From: Taishania sp964580465
GTDB taxonomy: Bacteria > Bacteroidota > Bacteroidia > Flavobacteriales_D > Crocinitomicaceae
NCBI GenBank assembly: GCA_964580465.1
Contig: CAZOKJ010000012.1
Span: 7,566 to 71,565 of the forward strand
Reading direction: 5' to 3'
Length of the DNA stretch: 64,000 bases
Under the pieces are notes generated by a model. The model did no database searches and had not been told where the DNA came from. It was given only the letters and a program-made list of their open reading frames with translations. Within the stretch, counting starts at the first letter, position 1; the number at the start of each line of letters is the position of its first letter. This document shows, piece by piece, positions 42,944-51,260 of this stretch. Position numbers and translations under genes: made by a program.

Positions 42944-43999
42944 ATGACATTGCTTATATCCATTATTATTTTAGCATTCATTTTTGATTACATCAATGGT
43001 TTTCATGATGCTGCAAATTCAATTGCCACCATTGTTGCAACAAAAGTTTTAACACCCTTTCAAGCTGTAGTGTGGGCTGCCTTTTTTAACTTTATGGCAT
43101 ATTTTATTTCGCTTTACATAGTAGGTGAATTTAAAATTGGTAATACTATCGCTAAAACTGTAATGGAAGATTACATCAACTTAGAGGTAATTTTAGGAGG
43201 TTTAGTTGCAGCTATAATTTGGAATTTAATAACGTGGAAATTTGGAATACCTTCATCATCTTCTCACACATTAATTGGTGGTTTTATGGGAGCAGCATTA
43301 ACACATGCTTACATTCATTATGATACTTTGGAAGGCGTTATTAACGTAGCTAAAGTATTTCCAATTATTGCTTTTATTTTTATTGCTCCTCTTTTAGGGA
43401 TGGTAATGGCTTACTTCATCACGATTATCATCATGTTTATTTGCCGTAAAACAACTCCTCACAAAGCTGATATGTGGTTTAGAAGATTACAATTGGTGTC
43501 TTCTGCCCTTTTTAGTTTAGGTCATGGAGCAAATGATGCTCAAAAAGTAATGGGAATCATCGGAGCAGCGGTCATTTTTTACCATGTACAAGCGGGTGAT
43601 GCTGAATGGATTAACTCCCCTGATCGTTTCGCTCATTTTGTTGACGAATGGGGTTGGGTTCCACTTACATCGTTCATTGTAATTGGTTTAGGAACAATGT
43701 CGGGTGGTTGGAAAATAGTAAAAACAATGGGGTCAAAAATCACTAAAGTTACTTCGTTGGAAGGTGTGAGTGCTGAAACTGCAGGGGCTATAACATTGTA
43801 TATTTCTGAACATTTGGGTATTCCAGTATCAACAACTCACACTATTACTGGGTCAATTGTTGGAGTGGGAGTCACAAAAAGAACTTCTGCTGTGCGCTGG
43901 GGAGTAACAGTACGTTTACTTTGGGCTTGGATTTTAACCATTCCAATTTCAGCAATTATCGGCGGACTTGTTTACTACATTGCTATCTCTGTGCAATAA
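42944..43999 (+). CDS. pit: PiT-family inorganic phosphate transporter
   Basis: A 351-residue permease that imports phosphate (or metal-phosphate) with H+ or Na+. The duplicated family signature appears as GFHDAANSIATIVATKVL (about 20-37) and GHGANDAQKVMGIIGAAV (about 193-210). GIPSSSSHTLIGG and GIPVSTTHTITGS form the paired SSSHT/STTHT motifs. About ten membrane helices, normal for bacterial short PiT proteins. It follows the DUF47 gene directly. Confidence 0.94.
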   Translation: MTLLISIIILAFIFDYINGFHDAANSIATIVATKVLTPFQAVVWAAFFNFMAYFISLYIVGEFKIGNTIAKTVMEDYINLEVILGGLVAAIIWNLITWKFGIPSSSSHTLIGGFMGAALTHAYIHYDTLEGVINVAKVFPIIAFIFIAPLLGMVMAYFITIIIMFICRKTTPHKADMWFRRLQLVSSALFSLGHGANDAQKVMGIIGAAVIFYHVQAGDAEWINSPDRFAHFVDEWGWVPLTSFIVIGLGTMSGGWKIVKTMGSKITKVTSLEGVSAETAGAITLYISEHLGIPVSTTHTITGSIVGVGVTKRTSAVRWGVTVRLLWAWILTIPISAIIGGLVYYIAISVQ

Positions 44000-44050
44000 A
44001 CAAGGACAGGCTAAACAGCCTCTAAAACTCCACCGATCACTGAACGCACT

Positions 44051-45991
44051 ATGAAAGAAACTAAGTTTATTGAAGAAAATAAGGAAAAATGGGAAGCGTT
44101 TGAGAAAAGTTTCAAACAAGCTGAAAATGATCCAGAAACGCTTTCAAAGTTGTACAATAGTATCAACGAAGACCTTGGTTATGCTCAAACTTTCTACAAT
44201 AAACGAACGGTAAGGGTTTATTTGAATCAACTTACGCAACAAGTTTTTAGTGGTGTTCACAAACATCGAAAGGAAGGCAAGAAAAGTATTCTTAACTATT
44301 TTTTAAAAACCTTGCCAGTAGAGGTTTACAAAGCACGAAAAACCATCTTCTTTGCATTTGCAGCATTCCTAGTTTATTGCCTTATTGGAATTGTTACCAC
44401 GTACGTCAATCCTGAATTTCCTCGCGTAGTTATGGGTGACAGCTATGTCGATATGACCTTGGAAAACATTGCTCGTGGAAATCCTTTAGCCGTGTATCAA
44501 GGACAAGAAACAGGTTCCATGTTTGTAACCATTACCACCAATAACTTAAAAGTTGCTTTTTTAACCTTCTTTGCTGGGTATTTATTCACCATTGGTACGC
44601 ATTTACTCCTTTTTTCCAACGGTGTGATGTTGGGCGCATTTCAATATTTTTTCAAAACAAAAGGTTTATTAATTACTTCTTTTTTGGGCATTTGGATTCA
44701 CGGTGCATTTGAAATTTCAGCCATTGTTTTGGCAGGTGGCGCCGGAATCACTGCTGGAAATGGTTGGCTATTCCCAAAAAGTTATTCTCGCTATCAATCC
44801 ATGCGAATCTCTACCATCAGAGGAATGCGTATTATGATTAGTTTGGTGCCGTTTATCATTATGGCTGGATTTTTAGAAAGTTTTGTAACAAGAAATTATC
44901 AAATTCTTCCCGAATGGTCTAAATGGTTGGTGATTTCTTTTTCCTTCTTCTTAATTTTATTTTACTACATCGTTTTTCCTTTCTTTGTGGCTAAACGTAA
45001 CCCTGAATTAGTTGAAAAAGAAGAAGAACTCGTTGAAGAAAACAGTCAAAGTGTTACTTTTTATAAGGTCAAATCCCAGCTAGAAATTGTCAAAGACACT
45101 ATTGTGTTGTATTTTCAAATTGGCAAAAAGATTTTCCCTTGGATTTATGGAACCCTCTTCCCTATTGGTTTATTACTAGCACTTTTTCAAGGATGGTCGC
45201 ATTATTCTGATATGCTCAATCAACATTGGTATGATTGGTACCAACAAGTTTCCATAATAACAGGTTTTGGAAAAACAAATATTGGAGACTTTTTAGCAGG
45301 TCTAGTTTGGTCTTTTATGCTTATTGTGCTATTCATCATTGTATTCTATCAGCTCAAGAAAAAAGAAAAACATGAAATGGACGTGTCTTTTAACTCCTAT
45401 TTTAAAACAAAATTCTGGGGAATATACGCATGTTTTGCTCCTATTTATTGGCTTTCATTTTTTTCTGTAGTAGAAATGGGTGTGTTACTCCTTTTTATTT
45501 TACCCTTATTTGTTCACGCTGTTTCCTACTATGCTCTAAGCGACGAACCCATAAGTATCAAAAAGAGTTTTTCTTTTAGTCGCAAACAATACTTTTCTGG
45601 TTTAGCGGTGTTGATTATTTTTGCCTTAGCTGTTAGTCTTTTAGCTCAACCTATTGCTTTGGTTTACAGCATGCATGAATCATGGTCCAACAAGCCTGAA
45701 ATTCCTGATTTATTGGACAAGGCAACAGATTTCATCAACAATATAGGGATAAGATTCACAGAGGACTATATGTATTATTCCAACAGTTTTCGTCAATTGA
45801 TTTACTTGTTGTTTGTATTTGCTGTTTTACCTTTATACAGCATTTATGTTTCTATTTCAACCTATAGCTTAAAGGAAAAACAAGAAGCGATTAGCTTAAA
45901 ACAACAATTTTCAGTTTTTGGTCGCAAAAGAAAAATGCAGCATTCCAATGTTTCGCAAGCAAAAGATGCTCCAACTGTTAAGGATATTTAA
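44051..45991 (+). CDS. SpoIIM-domain membrane protein with an extra C-terminal membrane domain
   Basis: A 646-residue protein. The N-terminal half resembles SpoIIM-like (DUF95) proteins: a helical region (1-95), then helices with NLKVAFLTFFAGYLFTIGTH and GIWIHGAFEISAIVLAGGAG (about 220-240). SpoIIM homologues in this gene context have about 320 residues. Here a second block of about six helices (345-610) is fused on, and the RDD-family gene I would expect in this cluster is missing. It is the first gene of the block leading to MoxR and DUF58. The function is unknown; there is no sporulation in this group. Confidence 0.78.
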   Translation: MKETKFIEENKEKWEAFEKSFKQAENDPETLSKLYNSINEDLGYAQTFYNKRTVRVYLNQLTQQVFSGVHKHRKEGKKSILNYFLKTLPVEVYKARKTIFFAFAAFLVYCLIGIVTTYVNPEFPRVVMGDSYVDMTLENIARGNPLAVYQGQETGSMFVTITTNNLKVAFLTFFAGYLFTIGTHLLLFSNGVMLGAFQYFFKTKGLLITSFLGIWIHGAFEISAIVLAGGAGITAGNGWLFPKSYSRYQSMRISTIRGMRIMISLVPFIIMAGFLESFVTRNYQILPEWSKWLVISFSFFLILFYYIVFPFFVAKRNPELVEKEEELVEENSQSVTFYKVKSQLEIVKDTIVLYFQIGKKIFPWIYGTLFPIGLLLALFQGWSHYSDMLNQHWYDWYQQVSIITGFGKTNIGDFLAGLVWSFMLIVLFIIVFYQLKKKEKHEMDVSFNSYFKTKFWGIYACFAPIYWLSFFSVVEMGVLLLFILPLFVHAVSYYALSDEPISIKKSFSFSRKQYFSGLAVLIIFALAVSLLAQPIALVYSMHESWSNKPEIPDLLDKATDFINNIGIRFTEDYMYYSNSFRQLIYLLFVFAVLPLYSIYVSISTYSLKEKQEAISLKQQFSVFGRKRKMQHSNVSQAKDAPTVKDI

Positions 45992-46007
45992 TTATATTTG
46001 TTAAGAG

Positions 46008-46934
46008 ATGTTTCTTTCAATGTTCACAAATAGCAAACGAGTAATCAGACAACTAATCATTGTTGGTATGCTTGTTGCATGGATTCCCTTTGCGAGTGGA
46101 CAACAAGAAAAATACATTCAAGCAGAAAAGAAAAAAACGAATTTTATAAAAAACAAGCAATTCTCTTCAAGTGAAGGGGATTATAATTACGTTACGGTTC
46201 CAAATTATGCAGAAGGCAATAACGGCGCTTATCGTGAATACGAACCTGGTGGCTCGGCTATCATCCAATCATTTGAGCAACGGATTTCAGATGAAAGCAG
46301 AGCTGAAAGTCGAAAAGAACGATATGGTGAAACGTATGGAAATGGTGTAGCTAAAAAACCTAATCCAAAAATAGTTCCTCCAAAACCTCTTGAGTTTCCT
46401 GAAATTGATATTCCTGATATTGACATTGATATTGACAAACCTGCTGAAAATATCTTTACATGGTTTGAAAAGAATTGGGAAGACATCAAAAAATTATTAA
46501 TTGCATTGGTAGTCATCGCTGTGTTTATCATTATCTACATGTTTATCAAAAACTTGCGTCCAACTGACAAAAGCATTTCCATGAGTTTTGATGATGAATG
46601 GAATCCAAAAGTGGTTACAAAATCCAAACTTCAATTGGCATTAGAAAAAGCAAAATTAAGCAATAATTACCGTGAATGTGTTCGAGTACATTTTCTATTC
46701 ATTTTGAAGGAGTTAATCGAACAAAAAAGCATTGTTTGGAAACCTGAAAAAACAAACAACGATTATTTGAAAGAAGTTAGAAACAAACGTGGTTTTGACA
46801 ATTTTTCAGAATGTGTGCGCATTTTTGAGTTAGTTTGGTATGGTGAATATGAAATAAACGAACAACACTATGCTGAAATGGAAACTGTTTTAGTGACTTA
46901 TTATCAATCTTTAAACCCAAGAAATGAGCACTAA
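46008..46934 (+). CDS. DUF4129-domain membrane protein
   Basis: A 308-residue protein with a signal sequence or N-terminal anchor (to about 32) and a long charged, proline-rich extracytoplasmic segment including repeated IDIPDIDIDID. A single helix lies at about 163-181, and the C-terminal cytoplasmic DUF4129-like domain holds RECVRVHFLFILKELIEQ and WKPEKTNNDYLKEV. It overlaps the DUF4350 gene by 11 bp. Its place between the SpoIIM-like and DUF4350 genes is the standard order of this cluster. Confidence 0.82.
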   Translation: MFLSMFTNSKRVIRQLIIVGMLVAWIPFASGQQEKYIQAEKKKTNFIKNKQFSSSEGDYNYVTVPNYAEGNNGAYREYEPGGSAIIQSFEQRISDESRAESRKERYGETYGNGVAKKPNPKIVPPKPLEFPEIDIPDIDIDIDKPAENIFTWFEKNWEDIKKLLIALVVIAVFIIIYMFIKNLRPTDKSISMSFDDEWNPKVVTKSKLQLALEKAKLSNNYRECVRVHFLFILKELIEQKSIVWKPEKTNNDYLKEVRNKRGFDNFSECVRIFELVWYGEYEINEQHYAEMETVLVTYYQSLNPRNEH

Positions 46935-48606
46935 AAACAAACGCATATTAATTGGGCTAATTATTCTAGCTGCTATTCTGATTGGAGCTTTAATCACCAA
47001 TAAAAGCAATCCTAAGAAGAAAACAGCCAACAATGTCAACACTTATTCCAATTGGTCCAAAAAGTATGAATTAGACAGCAAAGAACCTTATGGACTTTAT
47101 CACTGGAATCAACTCTTAAAATCACATTTGAATAAAAACAAAACGATTCAAACCATTGATTATCTGTACAGTATTGATAGCATTTCCACTGAAACTCATC
47201 CAACATTTGTGTTTATTGGGGACGAATTTTCACTTTTTCAGGAAGAAATAGATTCCATTTTATCACGCGTTGAAAAAGGAGCAATTCTTCTTCTTTCGCA
47301 TGAAATAGCCGACGATAAATTTCAACGTGTTTTGTTTGACAGCTCTCGCTATTCGTTTTACTACGACAGTATCAGCACGATAACAGATGATCAACAATTT
47401 TATCGCTTCACAGCAAAAAATCAAGGAATGACCGTTGCTAAAATGTGGAAAGCTTATGCTGATATCTATGTAAATGATCCTTCTCAGTACCAAGAGGAGC
47501 ATTATCTAAAGAATTTAACTGCAACATTCTCGATGAATTATGGAAAGGGAAAGATTTACAGTAATTTAATGCCTGAATTGTTTACAAATTACCAAATTCT
47601 TAGTCAAGACGGTTTAAAACATGCACAGTCTTGGTTGAAATTTATTCCCAAAGACCAACCTGTTTTCTGGTTAGAAATGGGGCGATACGCTACACCAAGT
47701 TATGATTTCGATTATGATGACGAGCCTTCACCTGGTTATTTAGACTATATTTTACAACACGATCGCCGCATTATGGCTGTTGCTTTACTATTGGTTGGAA
47801 TTCTACTATTTGTGCTGTTCAGAGGAAAACGCATGCAACCTTATGTTCCTTACCGAGCGCCAAAACGCAACATGACCTTAGTTTTTGCAGAAACAATTGC
47901 CTCGATTTATTACAACAAACGCATTCCATTCTTAATGATGCGCATTCAAAGAGAGCATTTTTACCAAGTTATACTAAAACATTATAAAATTGATTTAACC
48001 AAAGAAGTAGAAGACAAAGACTTCCATTATTTGGCAGAAAAAACAGCAATTGACAAAGAGTTCTTGGTGCGATTTATTCAAAATTTAAAAGCCTTTAACG
48101 AAACAAACACGACAGAAGTTGACTTAACAGAAACACGAGAAAAATTACTGTATTTTTATCAAAAAGCACGTTTAATTTCTAAACGAACACACGCCAAACT
48201 TGCAACAAGAGAGCATGTTCTGTACCGTAATGAAGCAACTTCTGTTGGCATCCTTGTTTTTGGCGCACTCTTTGCGATTTATGGTGTTTACTTGTTAACA
48301 CACGCGGTTGGGTTGGGTGTTGTCTTCTGGATTGCAGGATTTATTCCTCTTATTGTGGGAATTATGCGTTTTTCCAAACCTTTTATTTCATGGAAAGAAA
48401 AGCAATTGCGCATTCATCCGTTGGTTGGAAATGTCATGGAATTCAACTTAGAAGAACTCACCGATTTGCAAATCAATAAAAAAACAATTACTTTGTACTT
48501 TGAAAACAGTCAAGTGGTTGTGCCATTATACGAATTAAATCAAAAAGCCATTGAACAATTGCGTTTATTGGCGGAATCACATAATAAACTACATCAATAT
48601 GAGTGA
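46924..48606 (+). CDS. DUF4350-domain protein with C-terminal membrane/PH-like region
   Basis: A 560-residue protein. A membrane anchor lies at 8-26. A DUF4350-like alpha/beta domain follows (about 50-245, PYGLYHWNQLL, THPTFVFIGDE, GAILLLSHEIADD), then a helix (about 285-302), a cytoplasmic helical region, two more helices (440-478) and a C-terminal beta-rich tail (485-550, LRIHPLVGNVMEF) that looks PH-like. The tail goes beyond the DUF4350 proteins I know. It overlaps the MoxR gene start (ATGAGTGA), so translation is coupled. Confidence 0.75.
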   Translation: MSTKNKRILIGLIILAAILIGALITNKSNPKKKTANNVNTYSNWSKKYELDSKEPYGLYHWNQLLKSHLNKNKTIQTIDYLYSIDSISTETHPTFVFIGDEFSLFQEEIDSILSRVEKGAILLLSHEIADDKFQRVLFDSSRYSFYYDSISTITDDQQFYRFTAKNQGMTVAKMWKAYADIYVNDPSQYQEEHYLKNLTATFSMNYGKGKIYSNLMPELFTNYQILSQDGLKHAQSWLKFIPKDQPVFWLEMGRYATPSYDFDYDDEPSPGYLDYILQHDRRIMAVALLLVGILLFVLFRGKRMQPYVPYRAPKRNMTLVFAETIASIYYNKRIPFLMMRIQREHFYQVILKHYKIDLTKEVEDKDFHYLAEKTAIDKEFLVRFIQNLKAFNETNTTEVDLTETREKLLYFYQKARLISKRTHAKLATREHVLYRNEATSVGILVFGALFAIYGVYLLTHAVGLGVVFWIAGFIPLIVGIMRFSKPFISWKEKQLRIHPLVGNVMEFNLEELTDLQINKKTITLYFENSQVVVPLYELNQKAIEQLRLLAESHNKLHQYE

Positions 48607-49696
48607 AGAGATCAATAAGGAGACTTCGGAAGGTCAACAAGATTATTCTCAGTACTTACCGAAAAACGAAACAACTGATAGTCCCGAGCAAGCAAGTAGT
48701 GAACCAAACACTACAAGTGGGCAATATGGTTTTGAACGCGATACATCAGCAATTCATTGGATAGCTCAAAAAGTCAATGAACTTAGAAGAGAATTTTCCA
48801 ACTACGTCATTGGTCAACATGAAATGGTTGAGTTGATTTTGACTGGTATTTTCTCCAATGGGCATATTTTATTGGAAGGTGTACCTGGTGTTGCAAAAAC
48901 AATGGCGTCAAAAGTGGTTGCAAAAGCATTGGATATTGACTTTTCACGTATTCAGTTCACACCTGACTTGATGCCATCGGACGTCATCGGTACGAGTATT
49001 TTCAATATGAAAGAAAATGAGTTTATTTTCAAAAAAGGACCTATTTTCTCCAACATTGTACTCATTGACGAAATCAACCGTGCCCCAGCAAAGACACAAT
49101 CCTCTTTGTTTGAGGTAATGGAAGAGCGTCAAATTACCTACGATGGAAAACGCTACGAAATGAGCTTCCCTTTCTTAGTCATTGCTACGCAAAACCCAAT
49201 TGACCAAGAAGGAACATACAATTTGCCTGAGGCGCAATTAGACCGTTTCTTGTTTAAAGTCGTGATTGGTCACCCAAGTTTGGAAGAAGAAGAAAAAATC
49301 TTATTCCGTTACAAAAATGACATTAAAACCAACGATTTGAGCAAAGTTCAAAAGGTTTTCAATGCCGATGACATTGCAAAAATTCAAGGTTTAATCGAAG
49401 GAATCATTATTGAAGACAATTTATTGAAGTACATCGCTGCGTTGATTAACAAAACACGTCAACACAAGGATATTTACTTAGGCGCGTCGCCACGTGCATC
49501 CTTATCATTATTGAAATCTGCCAAAGCATTGGCTGCCATCAAAGGTAGGGATTTTGTCATTCCAGAGGACATTCAATTCCTTGCGCCACACGTGTTAAAT
49601 CACCGTTTGATTCTCTCTGCAGAAGCAGAAATGGATGGTATCACAACGAAAGAAGTGATTCAACAAATCATTCAAGAAGTAGAAGTACCAAGATAA
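48599..49696 (+). CDS. moxR: MoxR-family AAA+ ATPase
   Basis: A 365-residue chaperone-like ATPase. From the ATG at 48599 the protein begins MSEEINKETSEGQQ, and an upstream ATG at 48551 would lie inside the DUF4350 gene. Walker A is GVPGVAKTMA (about 100-109) and Walker B with sensor is VLIDEINRAPAKTQSSL. ATQNPIDQEGTYNLPEAQLD is the MoxR signature. An acidic, low-complexity N-terminal extension of about 45 residues precedes the fold. MoxR proteins act with von Willebrand factor A partners; the DUF58 gene 4 bp downstream supplies one. Confidence 0.94.
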   Translation: MSEEINKETSEGQQDYSQYLPKNETTDSPEQASSEPNTTSGQYGFERDTSAIHWIAQKVNELRREFSNYVIGQHEMVELILTGIFSNGHILLEGVPGVAKTMASKVVAKALDIDFSRIQFTPDLMPSDVIGTSIFNMKENEFIFKKGPIFSNIVLIDEINRAPAKTQSSLFEVMEERQITYDGKRYEMSFPFLVIATQNPIDQEGTYNLPEAQLDRFLFKVVIGHPSLEEEEKILFRYKNDIKTNDLSKVQKVFNADDIAKIQGLIEGIIIEDNLLKYIAALINKTRQHKDIYLGASPRASLSLLKSAKALAAIKGRDFVIPEDIQFLAPHVLNHRLILSAEAEMDGITTKEVIQQIIQEVEVPR

Positions 49697-49700
49697 GCAA

Positions 49701-51026
49701 ATGTTGAGGAAAGTGTACATAGGCAAATTGTTTTACGTGCTATTTTTTAGCACCGTATTGCTATTGGGTATTTCCTCCTTTGTCGATTGGTTGTATTTTC
49801 CTTCCATTGTAGCACTCGTTTCTTTGTTGCTCTTAACCCTACTCGATGCCCTATTGATTTTCATCGTAAAGCATCCCTTAAATTTTGAGCGAAGAGTCAA
49901 CCAACGCTTGAATTTGGGCGATAAAAACACCGTTACCTTACACGTGAGCAATAACAGTAATTTAGGCATCCGTTTTGTACTTTACGATGGTTATCCTGTT
50001 GATTTGCAACTACGAGACCTTTCTTTCAAATCCTATATAGCACCTCATCAATCGGTTGAATTTCACTACGAAATAGAACCTAAAAAACGAGGAATTTTAC
50101 AATTTAACAATGCTTTTTTCATCCTCTCCTCTATTTTTCGTTTAGTGAGTAGAAGGTATGAAGTCAAAAGTAGGGAACAAGTTGCGGTGTATCCGTCTTA
50201 TTTGCAGTTGAGAAAATACGAATTACTCGTGTTTCACCAACAAAAAACACAATCCGGCATCAAGCGCATCAGAAGATTGGGCAACAACAGTGAATTTGAG
50301 CAAATCAAGAACTACGTACAGGGCGATGAAGTTAAAACCATCAACTGGAAAGCGACGAGTAGAACAGCCAATTTAATGGTCAATAAATACCAAGAAGAAA
50401 AGTCGCAAAACATTTACTGTATTTTGGATAAAAGCCGTACGATGCAAATGGAATTCGACCAATTATCCCTACTCGATTATTCCATCAACTCCATTTTAGC
50501 ATTGAGCAATATTCTCTTAAAAAACGGGGACAAAGCAGGTTTAATCAGTTTTTCAGACAACATTGGAGCACAAATTCCCGCCGAAAAGCGCAACAGCCAA
50601 ATGCACTTGATTTCGGAAGCATTGTACAACCAAGAAACCACGTTTAAAAGTCCCAATTACGAAGTTCTAAACCGCACCATTCGAAGAACCATCAAAACAC
50701 GTTCATTATTGCTCATGTTCACCAACTTTGAGAGTGAAGAAGCCTTTGAACGCGCATTACCAACCTTGATTCAACTCAATCAAAAACACATTTTAGTCGT
50801 CATTCTTTTCCAAAACAGCGACCTAGAATTATTGGCTCAAAAGCCAGCCGAAAGCATGTTTGAATTGTACAAAACCATCATTTCCGAACAAATGATAGGC
50901 GTCAAAGAAAAAATCGTTCTACGCCTCCGCCAAAACGGCATAAAAACGATTCTCACATTGCCCGAAAATCTATCCGTCAACAGCATCAATATGTACTTGG
51001 AGCTAAAAGCAAGAGGCGTGTTGTAG
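49701..51026 (+). CDS. DUF58-domain protein (vWA-like MoxR partner)
   Basis: A 441-residue protein with two N-terminal membrane helices (about 10-55), a beta-domain and the DUF58 signature GDEVKTINWKATSRTANLMV (about 210-229). This is followed by a vWA-like region with LDKSRTMQMEF containing a degenerate metal-site motif. MoxR-DUF58 pairs are widespread; roles in envelope or oligomer maturation are proposed but unsettled. Last gene of the SpoIIM-to-DUF58 run. The usual downstream aerotolerance (Bat) vWA/TPR genes are not present. Confidence 0.88.
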   Translation: MLRKVYIGKLFYVLFFSTVLLLGISSFVDWLYFPSIVALVSLLLLTLLDALLIFIVKHPLNFERRVNQRLNLGDKNTVTLHVSNNSNLGIRFVLYDGYPVDLQLRDLSFKSYIAPHQSVEFHYEIEPKKRGILQFNNAFFILSSIFRLVSRRYEVKSREQVAVYPSYLQLRKYELLVFHQQKTQSGIKRIRRLGNNSEFEQIKNYVQGDEVKTINWKATSRTANLMVNKYQEEKSQNIYCILDKSRTMQMEFDQLSLLDYSINSILALSNILLKNGDKAGLISFSDNIGAQIPAEKRNSQMHLISEALYNQETTFKSPNYEVLNRTIRRTIKTRSLLLMFTNFESEEAFERALPTLIQLNQKHILVVILFQNSDLELLAQKPAESMFELYKTIISEQMIGVKEKIVLRLRQNGIKTILTLPENLSVNSINMYLELKARGVL

Positions 51027-51051
51027 GGAGATTCCACTCCTGAATATGAAC

Positions 51052-51213
51052 GCAATTAATTGCATTTTTTTCTCATCTTCTTTTTTGCATGGATGCGATT
51101 AATTGCATTTTATTCTTTCCTTCACGTGTCTTTGAAGGCGAGATTCCTCTCTATGCACGAGCGCGTGCCCCTCTCTCTCTATGTACGGAAGCGATTAATC
51201 GCGTCCATACATA
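51052..51213. repeat. Three copies of a GCGATTAATCGC-type palindrome
   Basis: Copies at 51052-51063 (GCAATTAATTGC), 51095-51106 (GCGATTAATTGC) and 51191-51202 (GCGATTAATCGC). The third is the centre of a 34-bp near-perfect palindrome (51180-51213, 17-bp arms with two mismatches). A further GCACG/CGTGC hairpin lies at 51155-51168. All are in the 234-bp convergent gap after DUF58, which has no gene. They look like a small dispersed repeat, possibly doubling as a transcription stop. Confidence 0.6.
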
Positions 51214-51230
51214 GGAGGAATCGAAAATCC

Positions 51231-51255
51231 AAAAATCGCGCCCATGCAATGGCGC
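51231..51255 (-). terminator. Probable terminator of the gliding-type protein gene
   Basis: On the minus strand GCGCCAT-TGC-ATGGGCGC (one bulge) is followed by GATTTTT. It lies 6 bp beyond the stop codon of the minus-strand gene. Confidence 0.45.
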
Positions 51256-51260
51256 CTTCT

